Origin: ZC4RG30 sp049841155
Lineage (GTDB): Bacteria; Pseudomonadota; Gammaproteobacteria; Steroidobacterales; Steroidobacteraceae
Reading direction: 5' to 3'
Assembly: GCA_049841155.1 (NCBI GenBank)
Contig: JASGHI010000004.1
Location: 310,001-374,000, forward strand
DNA length: 64,000 nucleotides
The stretch's first letter is position 1. Each line of letters begins with the position of its first letter. The position numbers and the translations under genes are program-made. Below are positions 8,123 through 25,638 of the stretch, piece after piece. A model generated the notes under the pieces. That model was not told the DNA's origin. It searched no databases and saw only the letters and a list, made by a program, of their open reading frames with translations.

Positions 8123-9064
8123 TTAGGGCTCAGGATCGGAACCCTCGTTGATGCCTTCGGCCAGCGGCGTCGACAGATACCGCTCGCCGGTGTCGGGCAG
8201 CATGGCGAGGATGGCGCTGCCGGCCGGGGCGTCCTTGGCCACAGTCAGCGCCGCCGCGAAGGTGGCGCCGCTGGAGATGCCGCAGAAGATGCCTTCCTTC
8301 TGCGCCAGCGCGCGTGCGTTGGCGATGGCGTCGGCGTCGCTGACGGTGACGATGCGGTCGGCCACCTTGCGGCTCAGCACGCCGGGCAGGAAGTCCGGGG
8401 TCCAGCCCTGGATCTTGTGCGGATTGAAAGGCTTGCCGGCGAGCATCGAGGCGTTCTCGGGCTCGGCGGCGATGATCTTGGTGTCCGGCCGCGCCAGCTT
8501 GATCATCTCGCCGGCGCCGGTGAGCGTGCCGCCGGTGCCCCAGCCGGAGACGAAGAAGTCCAGCCGCCTGTCGACGAAGTCCTGCAGGATTTCGGGGCCA
8601 GTGGTGCTGCGGTGGTAGGCCGGGTTCGCCGGGTTCTCGAACTGGCTCGCGAGGAACCAGCCATGCTTCTTCGCCAGTTCCTGGGCCTTGCGCACCATGC
8701 CCTGGCCGCGCTCGGCCGCCGGAGTGAGGATGACCTTTGCGCCCAGCATGCGCATGACCTTGCGCCGCTCCATGGAGAAGCTTTCCGCCATGGTGGCGAC
8801 GAAGGGATAGCCCTTGGCTGCGCACACCATCGCGAGCGCGATGCCGGTGTTGCCGGAGGTGGCTTCGACCACGGTCTGGCCGGGCTTCAGGGCGCCGCTG
8901 CGCTCGGCATCTTCGATGACGGCGATGGCAAGGCGGTCCTTCACCGACGACAGCGGGTTGAAGAACTCGCACTTGACGTACATGGTCACGCCGTTGGGCG
9001 CCAGACGATTGATGCGCACTACGGGGGTGCGGCCGATGGTGCCGAGAATATTGTTGTAGATCAT
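8123..9064 (-). CDS. cysK: cysteine synthase (O-acylserine sulfhydrylase)
   Basis: 313 aa PLP enzyme. The Schiff-base lysine is K42 in PLSSVKDR; the substrate loop TSGNTG lies near residues 69-74 and GTGGTLTG is the PLP phosphate-binding loop. It makes cysteine from an O-acylserine and sulfide. With the MetX-family gene downstream and the divergent CysB-like gene upstream it forms a compact cysteine block. The acyl donor may be O-succinylserine rather than O-acetylserine, which is inference from context. Confidence 0.93.
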   Translation of the reverse strand: MIYNNILGTIGRTPVVRINRLAPNGVTMYVKCEFFNPLSSVKDRLAIAVIEDAERSGALKPGQTVVEATSGNTGIALAMVCAAKGYPFVATMAESFSMERRKVMRMLGAKVILTPAAERGQGMVRKAQELAKKHGWFLASQFENPANPAYHRSTTGPEILQDFVDRRLDFFVSGWGTGGTLTGAGEMIKLARPDTKIIAAEPENASMLAGKPFNPHKIQGWTPDFLPGVLSRKVADRIVTVSDADAIANARALAQKEGIFCGISSGATFAAALTVAKDAPAGSAILAMLPDTGERYLSTPLAEGINEGSDPEP

Positions 9065-9149
9065 TGGCGCCTTTCCGAAGACGAGGGGGAAGTGACTCTA
9101 AGCCTGCAGGCTGTCGTTCGATAGGGTTTTCGGGGGCGGTGATCGACTG

Positions 9150-9164
9150 ATAACAAAATGTTAT
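9150..9164. promoter_or_regulatory. palindromic LysR-type operator between cysK and cysB-like gene
   Basis: ATAACA-AAA-TGTTAT is a perfect 15-bp palindrome containing the T-N11-A core of LysR-family sites. It sits in the 142-nt divergent region, 43 nt before the LysR-type start. This is the expected place for autoregulation and control of cysK; binding is inferred. Confidence 0.5.
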
Positions 9165-9206
9165 TGTTTTCCCGTCGAAACCCGGGCCGGAAAACTGCGG
9201 AGCGCC

Positions 9207-10190
9207 ATGAACTTCCATCAGCTGCAATATGCGCTCGCCATCGCCCGCCACGGCCTTTCAGTAACCAATGCGGCGGCTGCCCTCGGTACTTCCCAGCCGG
9301 CCATCAGCCGCGCACTGAAGGAGCTCGAGAAGGAACTGGGCTTTGACCTTTTCGTGCGCGAGGGACGCAGCTTCGCGAGGGTGACGCCGGAGGGCGCGAG
9401 GGTGCTGGAATATGCCTCGCGGGCGCTGGCGGAAATCGAAAGCCTCAAGGCCGTGGTCGCGGACCTCAATCAGGACGCGCGCGGGGATCTTTCCATCGCG
9501 ACCACACACACCCAGGCCCGCTATGTGCTGCCGCCGGTGGTGCAGGCCTTCCGCAAGCGCTATCCGGAAGTGGACCTGCACCTGCACCAGGGCACTTCGG
9601 AGCAGATCTCGGAGATGGTGGCCTCCGACCGGGTGCAGCTGGCCATCGCCACCGGTTCCGAGGCGCTGTTCCCGGAGCTGGTGCTGCTGCCTGTCTACCG
9701 CTGGCACCGGCAGGTGATCGTGCCCCGGCACCACCCGCTGGCGCGGCCGAATGCGCCCAAGCTCACCTTCGGCATCCTCGCCAAGTATCCGCTGGTGACC
9801 TATGTTTTCAGCTTCAGCGGCGGCCCTTCGTCGCTGGAGACCCTGTTTGCCCGCGAGGGCCTCACGCCGCGCGTGGCGCTGACGGCGCGGGATTCGGACG
9901 TGATCAAGACCTATGTGCGCCTGGGCATGGGGGTGGGCATCGTGGCGAGCGTGGCCTACGAGCCGCTGGTCGACACCGATCTTGCCCTGGTGGATGCCTC
10001 GCACCTGTTCCCCATCCACACCACCTGGATTGGCTTCCGCCGCGGCACGCTGCTGCGCAATTTCGCCTACGACTTCATGCAGCTGTTCGGTTCGCACCTG
10101 AACCGCCGGCTGATCGACAGCGCCGTCGAGGCGCGCGATCCGGAGAGCAAGGCGCAGCTGTTCGGCAAGCTGGTGCTGCCGATCCGGTGA
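9207..10190 (+). CDS. CysB-like LysR-family transcriptional regulator
   Basis: 327 aa. The N-terminal winged HTH spans about residues 1-60 (NFHQLQYALAIARHG, GTSQPAISRALKELE). The long effector domain has THTQARYVLPPVV, typical of CysB/Cbl proteins that sense O-acetylserine or related sulfur signals. It is divergent from cysK and the MetX-family gene. The opening MNFHQLQY instead of the usual MKLQQLRY shows it is a variant member. If the pathway uses O-succinylserine, the inducer may differ. Confidence 0.88.
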   Translation: MNFHQLQYALAIARHGLSVTNAAAALGTSQPAISRALKELEKELGFDLFVREGRSFARVTPEGARVLEYASRALAEIESLKAVVADLNQDARGDLSIATTHTQARYVLPPVVQAFRKRYPEVDLHLHQGTSEQISEMVASDRVQLAIATGSEALFPELVLLPVYRWHRQVIVPRHHPLARPNAPKLTFGILAKYPLVTYVFSFSGGPSSLETLFAREGLTPRVALTARDSDVIKTYVRLGMGVGIVASVAYEPLVDTDLALVDASHLFPIHTTWIGFRRGTLLRNFAYDFMQLFGSHLNRRLIDSAVEARDPESKAQLFGKLVLPIR

Positions 10191-10897
10191 GCGAGCGGAT
10201 CCAGAAGGTGCTGGCCGCGGCGGGGCTGGGCTCGCGGCGGCAGATCGAGGAGTGGCTGCGCGCCGGACGGCTGCGGGTCAACGGCCAGCAGGCGGGACTG
10301 GGGGACCGGGCCAGCGCCGCAGACCGCTTCGAGCTCGATGGCCGGCTTCTTGCAGTGCAGCAAAATGAAGCCAGGAGTGCTGGCGGGGTCGCGCTGCTCC
10401 TTTATCACAAGCCGCTCGGCGAAGTGACCACGCGCTCCGACCCGCAGGGCAGGCCCACGGTGTTCGAGCGGCTGCCCCCTGCGCCTGCCGGCCGCTGGGT
10501 GGTGGTGGGCCGGCTGGATGTGAACACCACGGGATTGCTGCTGTTCACCAATGATGGAGGTCTTGCGCACCGGCTCATGCATCCCTCGTTCGAGGTGCCG
10601 CGCCGCTATCTGGTGCGGGTGCGGGGAACCCCGGATCCGGGGCTGCCGGAGCGGCTGCGCCGCGGCGTCGAGCTCCCGGACGGGCCGGCCGCCTTCGACG
10701 AGGTGCAGGAGCAGGGCCGTTCCGAGGGGCATAGCTGGTACCAGGTCAGCCTGCGCGAAGGGCGCAACCGCGAGGTGCGGCGCATCTTCGAAGCGGCCGG
10801 CTTCGAGGTGAGCCGGTTGAAGCGCCTGTCCTACGGCCCTTACGAACTGCCCGAAGACCTGCGGCCCGGCCAGGCAAGACTGCTGAGGATGGATTGA
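10187..10897 (+). CDS. rluB: 23S rRNA pseudouridine synthase, RluB/RsuA family
   Basis: 236 aa. An N-terminal S4 RNA-binding domain (ERIQKVLAAAGLGSRRQIEEWL) is followed by the RsuA-family catalytic domain. The catalytic Asp111 is in GRLDVNTTGLLLFTNDG. RluB modifies position 2605 of 23S rRNA; RsuA or RluE paralogues cannot be fully excluded, though the S4 domain and overall length favour RluB. The GTG start overlaps the LysR stop. The stop lies within the -35 box of the tRNA/tuf promoter. Confidence 0.85.
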   Translation: MSERIQKVLAAAGLGSRRQIEEWLRAGRLRVNGQQAGLGDRASAADRFELDGRLLAVQQNEARSAGGVALLLYHKPLGEVTTRSDPQGRPTVFERLPPAPAGRWVVVGRLDVNTTGLLLFTNDGGLAHRLMHPSFEVPRRYLVRVRGTPDPGLPERLRRGVELPDGPAAFDEVQEQGRSEGHSWYQVSLREGRNREVRRIFEAAGFEVSRLKRLSYGPYELPEDLRPGQARLLRMD

Positions 10898-10922
10898 CAC
10901 GCGCCGGCCGCGAAATCAGAAT
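10894..10922 (+). promoter_or_regulatory. sigma70 promoter for the tRNA-tuf operon
   Basis: TTGACA at 10894-10899 is a perfect -35. A 17-bp spacer and CAGAAT at 10917-10922 follow, 18 nt before the tRNA-Tyr gene. The -35 overlaps the rluB stop codon. Confidence 0.65.
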
Positions 10923-10940
10923 ACGCGGCTCGTTTTTCGC

Positions 10941-11026
10941 GGAGGGGTACCCAAGCGGCCAACGGGAGCAGACTGTAAATCTGCCGGCTTACGCCTTCGT
11001 AGGTTCGAATCCTACCCCCTCCACCA
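10941..11026 (+). tRNA. tRNA-Tyr(GTA)
   Basis: 86-nt class II tRNA with encoded CCA. The acceptor GGAGGGG pairs with CCCCTCC. The anticodon stem CAGA/TCTG encloses CTGTAAA (anticodon GTA), followed by a long variable arm and a GTTCGAATC T loop. First gene of the tRNA-tuf operon. Confidence 0.96.
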
Positions 11027-11076
11027 CGGGGCCGAAGTGCGCAGGACGACGGACTGTGGGCTTGAGCGAAGACTTG

Positions 11077-11150
<74 letters not shown>

Positions 11151-11219
11151 GAGCCTCGTCAGCACTGTTCCCGCCAGTTGGTTTGAGTATCTCCCGGTGT
11201 CGCAAGGCCCAGGTCGTCT

Positions 11220-11295
<76 letters not shown>

Positions 11296-11340
11296 GCGAC
11301 CGGTCAAGGTCGGAACTGAATTTTTTAGAGGAAAATCGCC

Positions 11341-12531
<1,191 letters not shown>

Positions 12532-12542
12532 GGAGTTCTGTT

Positions 12543-12594
12543 CCGCGCGTAGCGCGGATACATGTACCGGGTCGCGCTGCAAGCGCGATCCCGG
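12543..12594 (+). other. two hairpins between tuf and tRNA-Trp
   Basis: The first is CCGCGC-GTA-GCGCGG at 12543-12557. The second pairs CCGGG-T-CGCGCT with AGCGCG-AT-CCCGG at 12567-12594 around a 3-nt loop. Neither is followed by a T tract, so RNA processing or stability elements are likelier than terminators. Confidence 0.5.
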
Positions 12595-12621
12595 TTGAAA
12601 GTGGGGCGCGAGCCCCTGACT

Positions 12622-12697
12622 AGGCCAGTAGCTCAATTGGCAGAGCGGCGGTCTCCAAAACCGCAGGTTGGGGGTTCGATTCCCTCCTGGCCTGCCA
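12622..12697 (+). tRNA. tRNA-Trp(CCA)
   Basis: 76-nt tRNA with encoded CCA. The acceptor AGGCCAG pairs with CTGGCCT. The anticodon stem GCGGT/ACCGC encloses CTCCAAA (anticodon CCA). It lies between tuf and secE, the conserved gammaproteobacterial position. Confidence 0.96.
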
Positions 12698-12713
12698 GCT
12701 TTAGACGGAAGTC

Positions 12714-13088
12714 ATGAACGAACAGGTGCAGGAACAAGGCGCGGGGCGCGGCTACGGATTCGCCCTGTGGGCGGGCATTGCGCTCGCGCTGGCGGGAGTC
12801 GCCGGTTTCTACGTGCTGGGTGGCCAGCCGGCCTGGGTGCGCTGGCTGGTGGTGGTGGCGGGAATCGGCGCGGGCGCGCTGGTGTTCGGCCTGTCGCCCG
12901 GCGGACGCGAGTTCCGGCAGTTCGTCGCGGATGCGCGCAACGAGTTGCGCAAGGTGTTCTGGCCCACGCGCCAGGAAACCTGGATGACGACGCTGGTGGT
13001 GTTCATCGGCACGGTGTTCATGGGCGTGTTCTTCTGGCTGCTGGACCTGTTCCTGGCGTGGGCGACCAAGGCCCTCACCGGGCAGTGA
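12714..13088 (+). CDS. secE: preprotein translocase subunit SecE
   Basis: 124 aa inner-membrane protein with three predicted membrane segments (about residues 16-37, 42-60 and 95-117), the long gammaproteobacterial form. The hallmark amphipathic motif ELRKVFWPTRQETW precedes the last segment. It clamps SecY in the Sec translocon; secY is at 38319. A GGAAG ribosome-binding site is present, and nusG follows 10 nt after the stop. Confidence 0.95.
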   Translation: MNEQVQEQGAGRGYGFALWAGIALALAGVAGFYVLGGQPAWVRWLVVVAGIGAGALVFGLSPGGREFRQFVADARNELRKVFWPTRQETWMTTLVVFIGTVFMGVFFWLLDLFLAWATKALTGQ

Positions 13089-13098
13089 GGCGAGGACG

Positions 13099-13632
13099 AT
13101 GGCGTTGAAATGGTATGTCGTGCATGCGTACTCGAACTTCGAGCATCGCGTCGCTGAATCGCTGAAGGACCACATCAAGCGTGACGGACTCGAAGAGAAG
13201 TTCGGCGAGGTCCTCGTGCCCACCGAAGAGGTGGTCGAGATGCGCGACGGGCAGAAGCGCCGCAGTGAGCGCAAGTTCTATCCGGGCTATGTGCTGGTGC
13301 AGATGGAGATGAACGAGCAGACCTGGCACCTGGTGCGCAATGTGCCCAAGGTGCTCGGCTTCATCGGCGGCACCAGCGACAAGCCGGCGCCCATCAGCGA
13401 GCGCGAGGCCAACCAGATCCTGCGCCGCGTGGAAGAGGGCGTGGACAAGCCGCGGCCGAAGGTGCTGTTCCAGGCCGGCCAGGTGGTGCGGGTGACGCAT
13501 GGTCCGTTCAACGACTTCAACGGTGTGGTCGAGAACGTGAACTACGAAAAGAGCCGCCTGCAGGTGGCGGTACAGATCCTCGGGCGCTCGACGCCGGTGG
13601 AGCTGGATTTCTCTCAGGTCGAGAAGGTCTGA
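13099..13632 (+). CDS. nusG: transcription termination/antitermination factor NusG
   Basis: 177 aa. The N-terminal NGN domain starts KWYVVHAYSNFEHRV and contains FYPGYVLVQM. The C-terminal KOW motif is GQVVRVTHGPFNDFNGVVE. It binds RNA polymerase, increases processivity and couples it to Rho or the ribosomal S10 protein. Normal length and position between secE and rplK. Confidence 0.97.
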   Translation: MALKWYVVHAYSNFEHRVAESLKDHIKRDGLEEKFGEVLVPTEEVVEMRDGQKRRSERKFYPGYVLVQMEMNEQTWHLVRNVPKVLGFIGGTSDKPAPISEREANQILRRVEEGVDKPRPKVLFQAGQVVRVTHGPFNDFNGVVENVNYEKSRLQVAVQILGRSTPVELDFSQVEKV

Positions 13633-13698
13633 GGCAACGCGGCCGCGAGGCCGCACAACTTGGGGAGCCGCAAGGCGCTGGTACCCATGGAGTGAAAG

Positions 13699-14130
13699 AT
13701 GGCCAAGAAAGTTCAGGGCTACATCAAATTGCAGGTGCCCGCGGGCTCTGCAAACCCGTCGCCGCCGATCGGCCCCGCGCTCGGTCAGCAGGGCGTCAAC
13801 ATCATGGAGTTCTGCAAGCAGTTCAATGCGCAGACCCAGAAGCTGGAGAAGGGTCTGCCGATCCCCGTGGTGATCACGGTGTATTCGGACCGCAGCTTCA
13901 CCTTCATCATGAAGACGCCGCCGGCGTCGGTGCTGATCCGCAAGGCCATCGGCATCGAGAAGGGCAGCGGCACGCCCAACACCTCGAAGGTCGGCAAGAT
14001 CTCGCGCAAGCAGCTGGAAGAGATCGCGAAGACCAAGACGCCGGACCTCACCGCCGCTGACCTGGAAGCGGCCCTGCGGACCATGGCCGGCACCGCCCGC
14101 AGCATGGGCGTCGATGTCGAAGGCCTTTGA
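13699..14130 (+). CDS. rplK: 50S ribosomal protein L11
   Basis: 143 aa, standard length. The N-terminal domain has QVPAGSANPSPPIGPALGQQGVNIMEFCKQ-type sequence, which in the family binds 23S rRNA at the GTPase centre with L10-L12; the C-terminal rRNA-binding domain ends MGVDVEGL. Start is ATG after GAGTGAAAG. rplA follows 11 nt later. In this family L1 represses translation of the L11-L1 mRNA. Confidence 0.97.
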   Translation: MAKKVQGYIKLQVPAGSANPSPPIGPALGQQGVNIMEFCKQFNAQTQKLEKGLPIPVVITVYSDRSFTFIMKTPPASVLIRKAIGIEKGSGTPNTSKVGKISRKQLEEIAKTKTPDLTAADLEAALRTMAGTARSMGVDVEGL

Positions 14131-14141
14131 GGGGAACAATC

Positions 14142-14840
<699 letters not shown>

Positions 14841-15063
14841 TCTGAAAGTTTGATGTGGGTCGCCGGGGCGCGGGCTCCGGCGGTCATCGTCGAAGACCGC
14901 AGGCGGATGAGGTCCCGGAGACGGGATGCGAGTCCTTAATGAACGAGGCCTGCGCAGATGGTGAAACGCATCGGGAATCGATGTTGGTCACCGTCGGATG
15001 AAGAGGTGGGTGCAGCGAAGGACCGCGGCATCCGAGTGATTGGTGATGCAACTGGAGTAGTCC
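14841..15063 (+). promoter_or_regulatory. rplJL leader, probable L10-(L12)4 autoregulatory region
   Basis: 223-nt untranslated leader between rplA and rplJ, the place of the L10 leader that represses rplJ-rplL translation in gammaproteobacteria. Hairpins seen are 14861-14882 (9 bp, loop GCGG), 14881-14899 (CGGTC/GACCG) and 14913-14926 (TCCCG-GAGA-CGGGA). I could not verify the conserved kink-turn. No good sigma70 promoter was found by eye. Confidence 0.6.
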
Positions 15064-15594
15064 ATGCCACTGAACCTGGAAGGCAAGAAGGCTGTGGTTT
15101 CGGAGGTCAGCGAGGTCGCAGGCTCTGCCCTGTCCGTCGTTGCCGCCGAATACCGCGGTCTGACCGTCACCCAGATGACCGAACTGCGCTCCAAGGCGCG
15201 GGCCTCGGGCGTGTACATGCGTGTGATCAAGAACACGCTGGCGCGCAAGGCCCTGGCCGGAACCGCGTTCGAGTCGATGGGTGCGACGCTGAAAGGGCCG
15301 CTGGTGCTGGCTTTCTCGAAGGACGATCCGGGCGCCGCGGCGCGCGTGATCAAGGACTTCGCGAAGGCCAATGACAAGCTCGTGACCACCAGCCTTTCGA
15401 TCGGAGGCCCCGTGCTTCCGGCGAAGGATCTGGAGCGGGTCGCGAGCCTGCCGACCAGGGACCAGGCGCTGTCGATGCTGCTGGGCGTGATGAAAGCCCC
15501 GCTGCAGAAGCTCGCCGGCACCCTGCAGGCCGCACCGCTCAAGCTGGTCCGCACCGTGGTCGCGATCCGCGACCAGAAGCAGGCCGCAGGCTGA
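15064..15594 (+). CDS. rplJ: 50S ribosomal protein L10
   Basis: 176 aa. The N-terminal domain (LNLEGKKAVVSEVSEVA, YRGLTVTQMTELR) binds 23S rRNA at the stalk base; the C-terminal helix recruits L7/L12 dimers. Excess L10-L12 complex is known to repress its own mRNA through the leader upstream. rplL follows after 49 nt. Confidence 0.97.
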   Translation: MPLNLEGKKAVVSEVSEVAGSALSVVAAEYRGLTVTQMTELRSKARASGVYMRVIKNTLARKALAGTAFESMGATLKGPLVLAFSKDDPGAAARVIKDFAKANDKLVTTSLSIGGPVLPAKDLERVASLPTRDQALSMLLGVMKAPLQKLAGTLQAAPLKLVRTVVAIRDQKQAAG

Positions 15595-15643
15595 AGCGTT
15601 TTTCCGATTCCCGATTTACCTGACAATTTGCTGGAGAAATTAA

Positions 15644-16030
<387 letters not shown>

Positions 16031-16082
16031 CGACCGCGATGGGTCGTTGCCGGGCGCCTGTTGCCCGTATCGCGCTCCGTGA

Positions 16083-16132
16083 CCGCTCCCCTCTCCGGGG
16101 AGCGGCTGCGGCGCGCGCGTTTTTCGCTTTTT
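16083..16132 (+). terminator. attenuator-like hairpin between rplL and rpoB
   Basis: CCGCTCCCC (16083-16091) pairs perfectly with GGGGAGCGG (16097-16105) around TCTCC. TTTTT follows from 16120 and a second T run soon after. The T runs are 14 nt or more from the stem, so termination would be partial. E. coli has an attenuator at the same junction that lowers rpoBC relative to rplJL. Confidence 0.55.
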
Positions 16133-16151
16133 GAAGGTCAAGGTGAACCCG

Positions 16152-20231
<4,080 letters not shown>

Positions 20232-20242
20232 GGAGCTGACAC

Positions 20243-24445
<4,203 letters not shown>

Positions 24446-24455
24446 CTGGCTAGGC

Positions 24456-24487
24456 GGCGTCCCGGCGATTGACAGCTCCGGGACGCC
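24456..24487 (+). terminator. inverted repeat after rpoC, overlapping the str promoter
   Basis: GGCGTCCCGG at 24456-24465 pairs perfectly with CCGGGACGCC at 24478-24487 around a 12-nt loop. The loop contains TTGACA, the -35 box of the str promoter. There is no T tract. It may end rpoBC transcripts (possibly with Rho) or modulate the promoter. Confidence 0.5.
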
Positions 24488-24497
24488 TCCCTAAACT
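24469..24497 (+). promoter_or_regulatory. sigma70 promoter of the str operon
   Basis: Perfect TTGACA at 24469-24474, a 17-bp spacer and TAAACT at 24492-24497. It lies 220 nt before rpsL and would drive rpsL-rpsG-fusA-tuf-rpsJ. Confidence 0.65.
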
Positions 24498-24510
24498 TCC
24501 GCGCCTCTTT

Positions 24511-24530
24511 GGGAGGCCTTCGGGCCTTCC
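24511..24530 (+). other. UUCG hairpin in the rpsL leader
   Basis: GGGAGGCC-TTCG-GGCCTTCC forms an 8-bp stem (one G-U) with a UUCG loop shortly after the predicted str transcription start. No T run follows. Possibly a leader stability or regulatory element. The remainder of the 271-nt rpoC-rpsL gap shows no gene. Confidence 0.45.
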
Positions 24531-24716
24531 GGGCAAACCGCCGGTGCGTAACAGCGTCAGCCGGCAGACCGCAGCCAGCTGCATTGGCTGGAGGTCGTAG
24601 CTCCCGGGTTCTCTCGCAGCTCCTTGATCTGCGGGATGTTTTTCGGGACCGCAGCGACCTGCCGCCATGCGTCTGGCCCGACAGAAGAACTTAACGTCTT
24701 TCGTATCGGAGATTGC

Positions 24717-25091
24717 ATGGCCACGACCAGTCAGCTGATCCGCGCTCCGCGCCGGACCCGTGCTGAAAAGACCAAGGTGCCCGCACTGGGCGCCGCGCCT
24801 CAGAAGCGCGGTGTCTGCACCCGCGTCTACACCACCACGCCCAAGAAGCCCAACTCGGCCCTGCGCAAGGTCTGCCGCGTGCGCCTCGTAAACGGCTACG
24901 AGGTGTCCAGCTACATCGGTGGTGAAGGCCACAACCTCCAGGAGCACTCGGTGGTGCTCATCCGCGGCGGTCGCGTGAAGGATCTGCCCGGCGTGCGCTA
25001 TCACACCGTGCGCGGTTCGCTCGACTGCTCGGGCGTCAACAACCGCAAGCAGAGCCGCTCGAAGTACGGCGCCAAGCGCCCGAAGAAATAG
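24717..25091 (+). CDS. rpsL: 30S ribosomal protein S12
   Basis: 124 aa, same length as E. coli S12. TPKKPNSALRKVCRVRL and KDLPGVRYHTVRG keep lysines at the classic streptomycin-determining positions, so the gene looks streptomycin-sensitive. It acts in decoding at the A site. ATG at 24717 follows CGGAGATTGC; a longer upstream in-frame stretch (FRIGDC...) is not family-like and is rejected. First gene of the str operon. Confidence 0.97.
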   Translation: MATTSQLIRAPRRTRAEKTKVPALGAAPQKRGVCTRVYTTTPKKPNSALRKVCRVRLVNGYEVSSYIGGEGHNLQEHSVVLIRGGRVKDLPGVRYHTVRGSLDCSGVNNRKQSRSKYGAKRPKK

Positions 25092-25106
25092 TTTCAGGAG
25101 TCCGCC

Positions 25107-25586
25107 ATGTCCCGTCGCGCCGCAGCCCCCTCCCGCACCATCCTGCCGGATCCGAAGTTCAACAGCGAAATGCTGGCGAAGTTCATGAACGTCGTCATGC
25201 AGGACGGCAAGAAGTCCGCCGCCGAACGCATCCTCTACGGTGCGATCGACCGCATCTCCGAGAAGACCGGCAAGCAGGGTGGCGATGCCATCGAGCTGCT
25301 GTCGGCTGCGCTCGACAACGTGAAGCCCGCGGTGGAAGTGAAGTCGCGCCGCGTCGGTGGCGCCACCTACCAGGTGCCGGTCGAAGTGCGCGCCTCGCGC
25401 CGCCAGACGCTGGCCATGCGCTGGGTCATCGAGGCCGCGCGTGCGCGCACCGAGAAGTCGATGGCGTTCCGCATCGCCCACGAGCTGATGGACGCGGCCG
25501 AGAACCGCGGCGGCGCCGTGCGCAAGCGCGAGGACACGCACCGCATGGCCGAGGCCAACCGCGCCTTCGCCCACTACCGCTGGTAA
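25107..25586 (+). CDS. rpsG: 30S ribosomal protein S7
   Basis: 159 aa. It nucleates the 30S head and contacts E-site tRNA. Motifs are KFMNVVMQDGKKSAAERI and the C-terminal AENRGGAVRKREDTHRMAEANRAFAHYRW-type region. An AGGAG site precedes the start, 15 nt after rpsL. S7 is the usual translational repressor of this operon, but no S7 site was identified by eye. Confidence 0.97.
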   Translation: MSRRAAAPSRTILPDPKFNSEMLAKFMNVVMQDGKKSAAERILYGAIDRISEKTGKQGGDAIELLSAALDNVKPAVEVKSRRVGGATYQVPVEVRASRRQTLAMRWVIEAARARTEKSMAFRIAHELMDAAENRGGAVRKREDTHRMAEANRAFAHYRW

Positions 25587-25594
25587 TTGTCATT

Positions 25595-25613
25595 CGGGGC
25601 CCTTCGGGCCCCG
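25595..25613 (+). other. GC hairpin between rpsG and fusA
   Basis: CGGGGCCC pairs with GGGCCCCG around TTC/TTCG, just after rpsG. No T tract follows and fusA starts 26 nt downstream, so it is probably a processing or stability element rather than a full terminator. Confidence 0.45.
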
Positions 25614-25638
25614 TTGAACCCTCGGCGAAGCCGCAAAC

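Noticed and set aside
14127..14141. TTG start for rplA
   Set aside because: It would sit on the rplK stop and bury the GAGGGGA ribosome-binding site; ATG 14142 fits the family.
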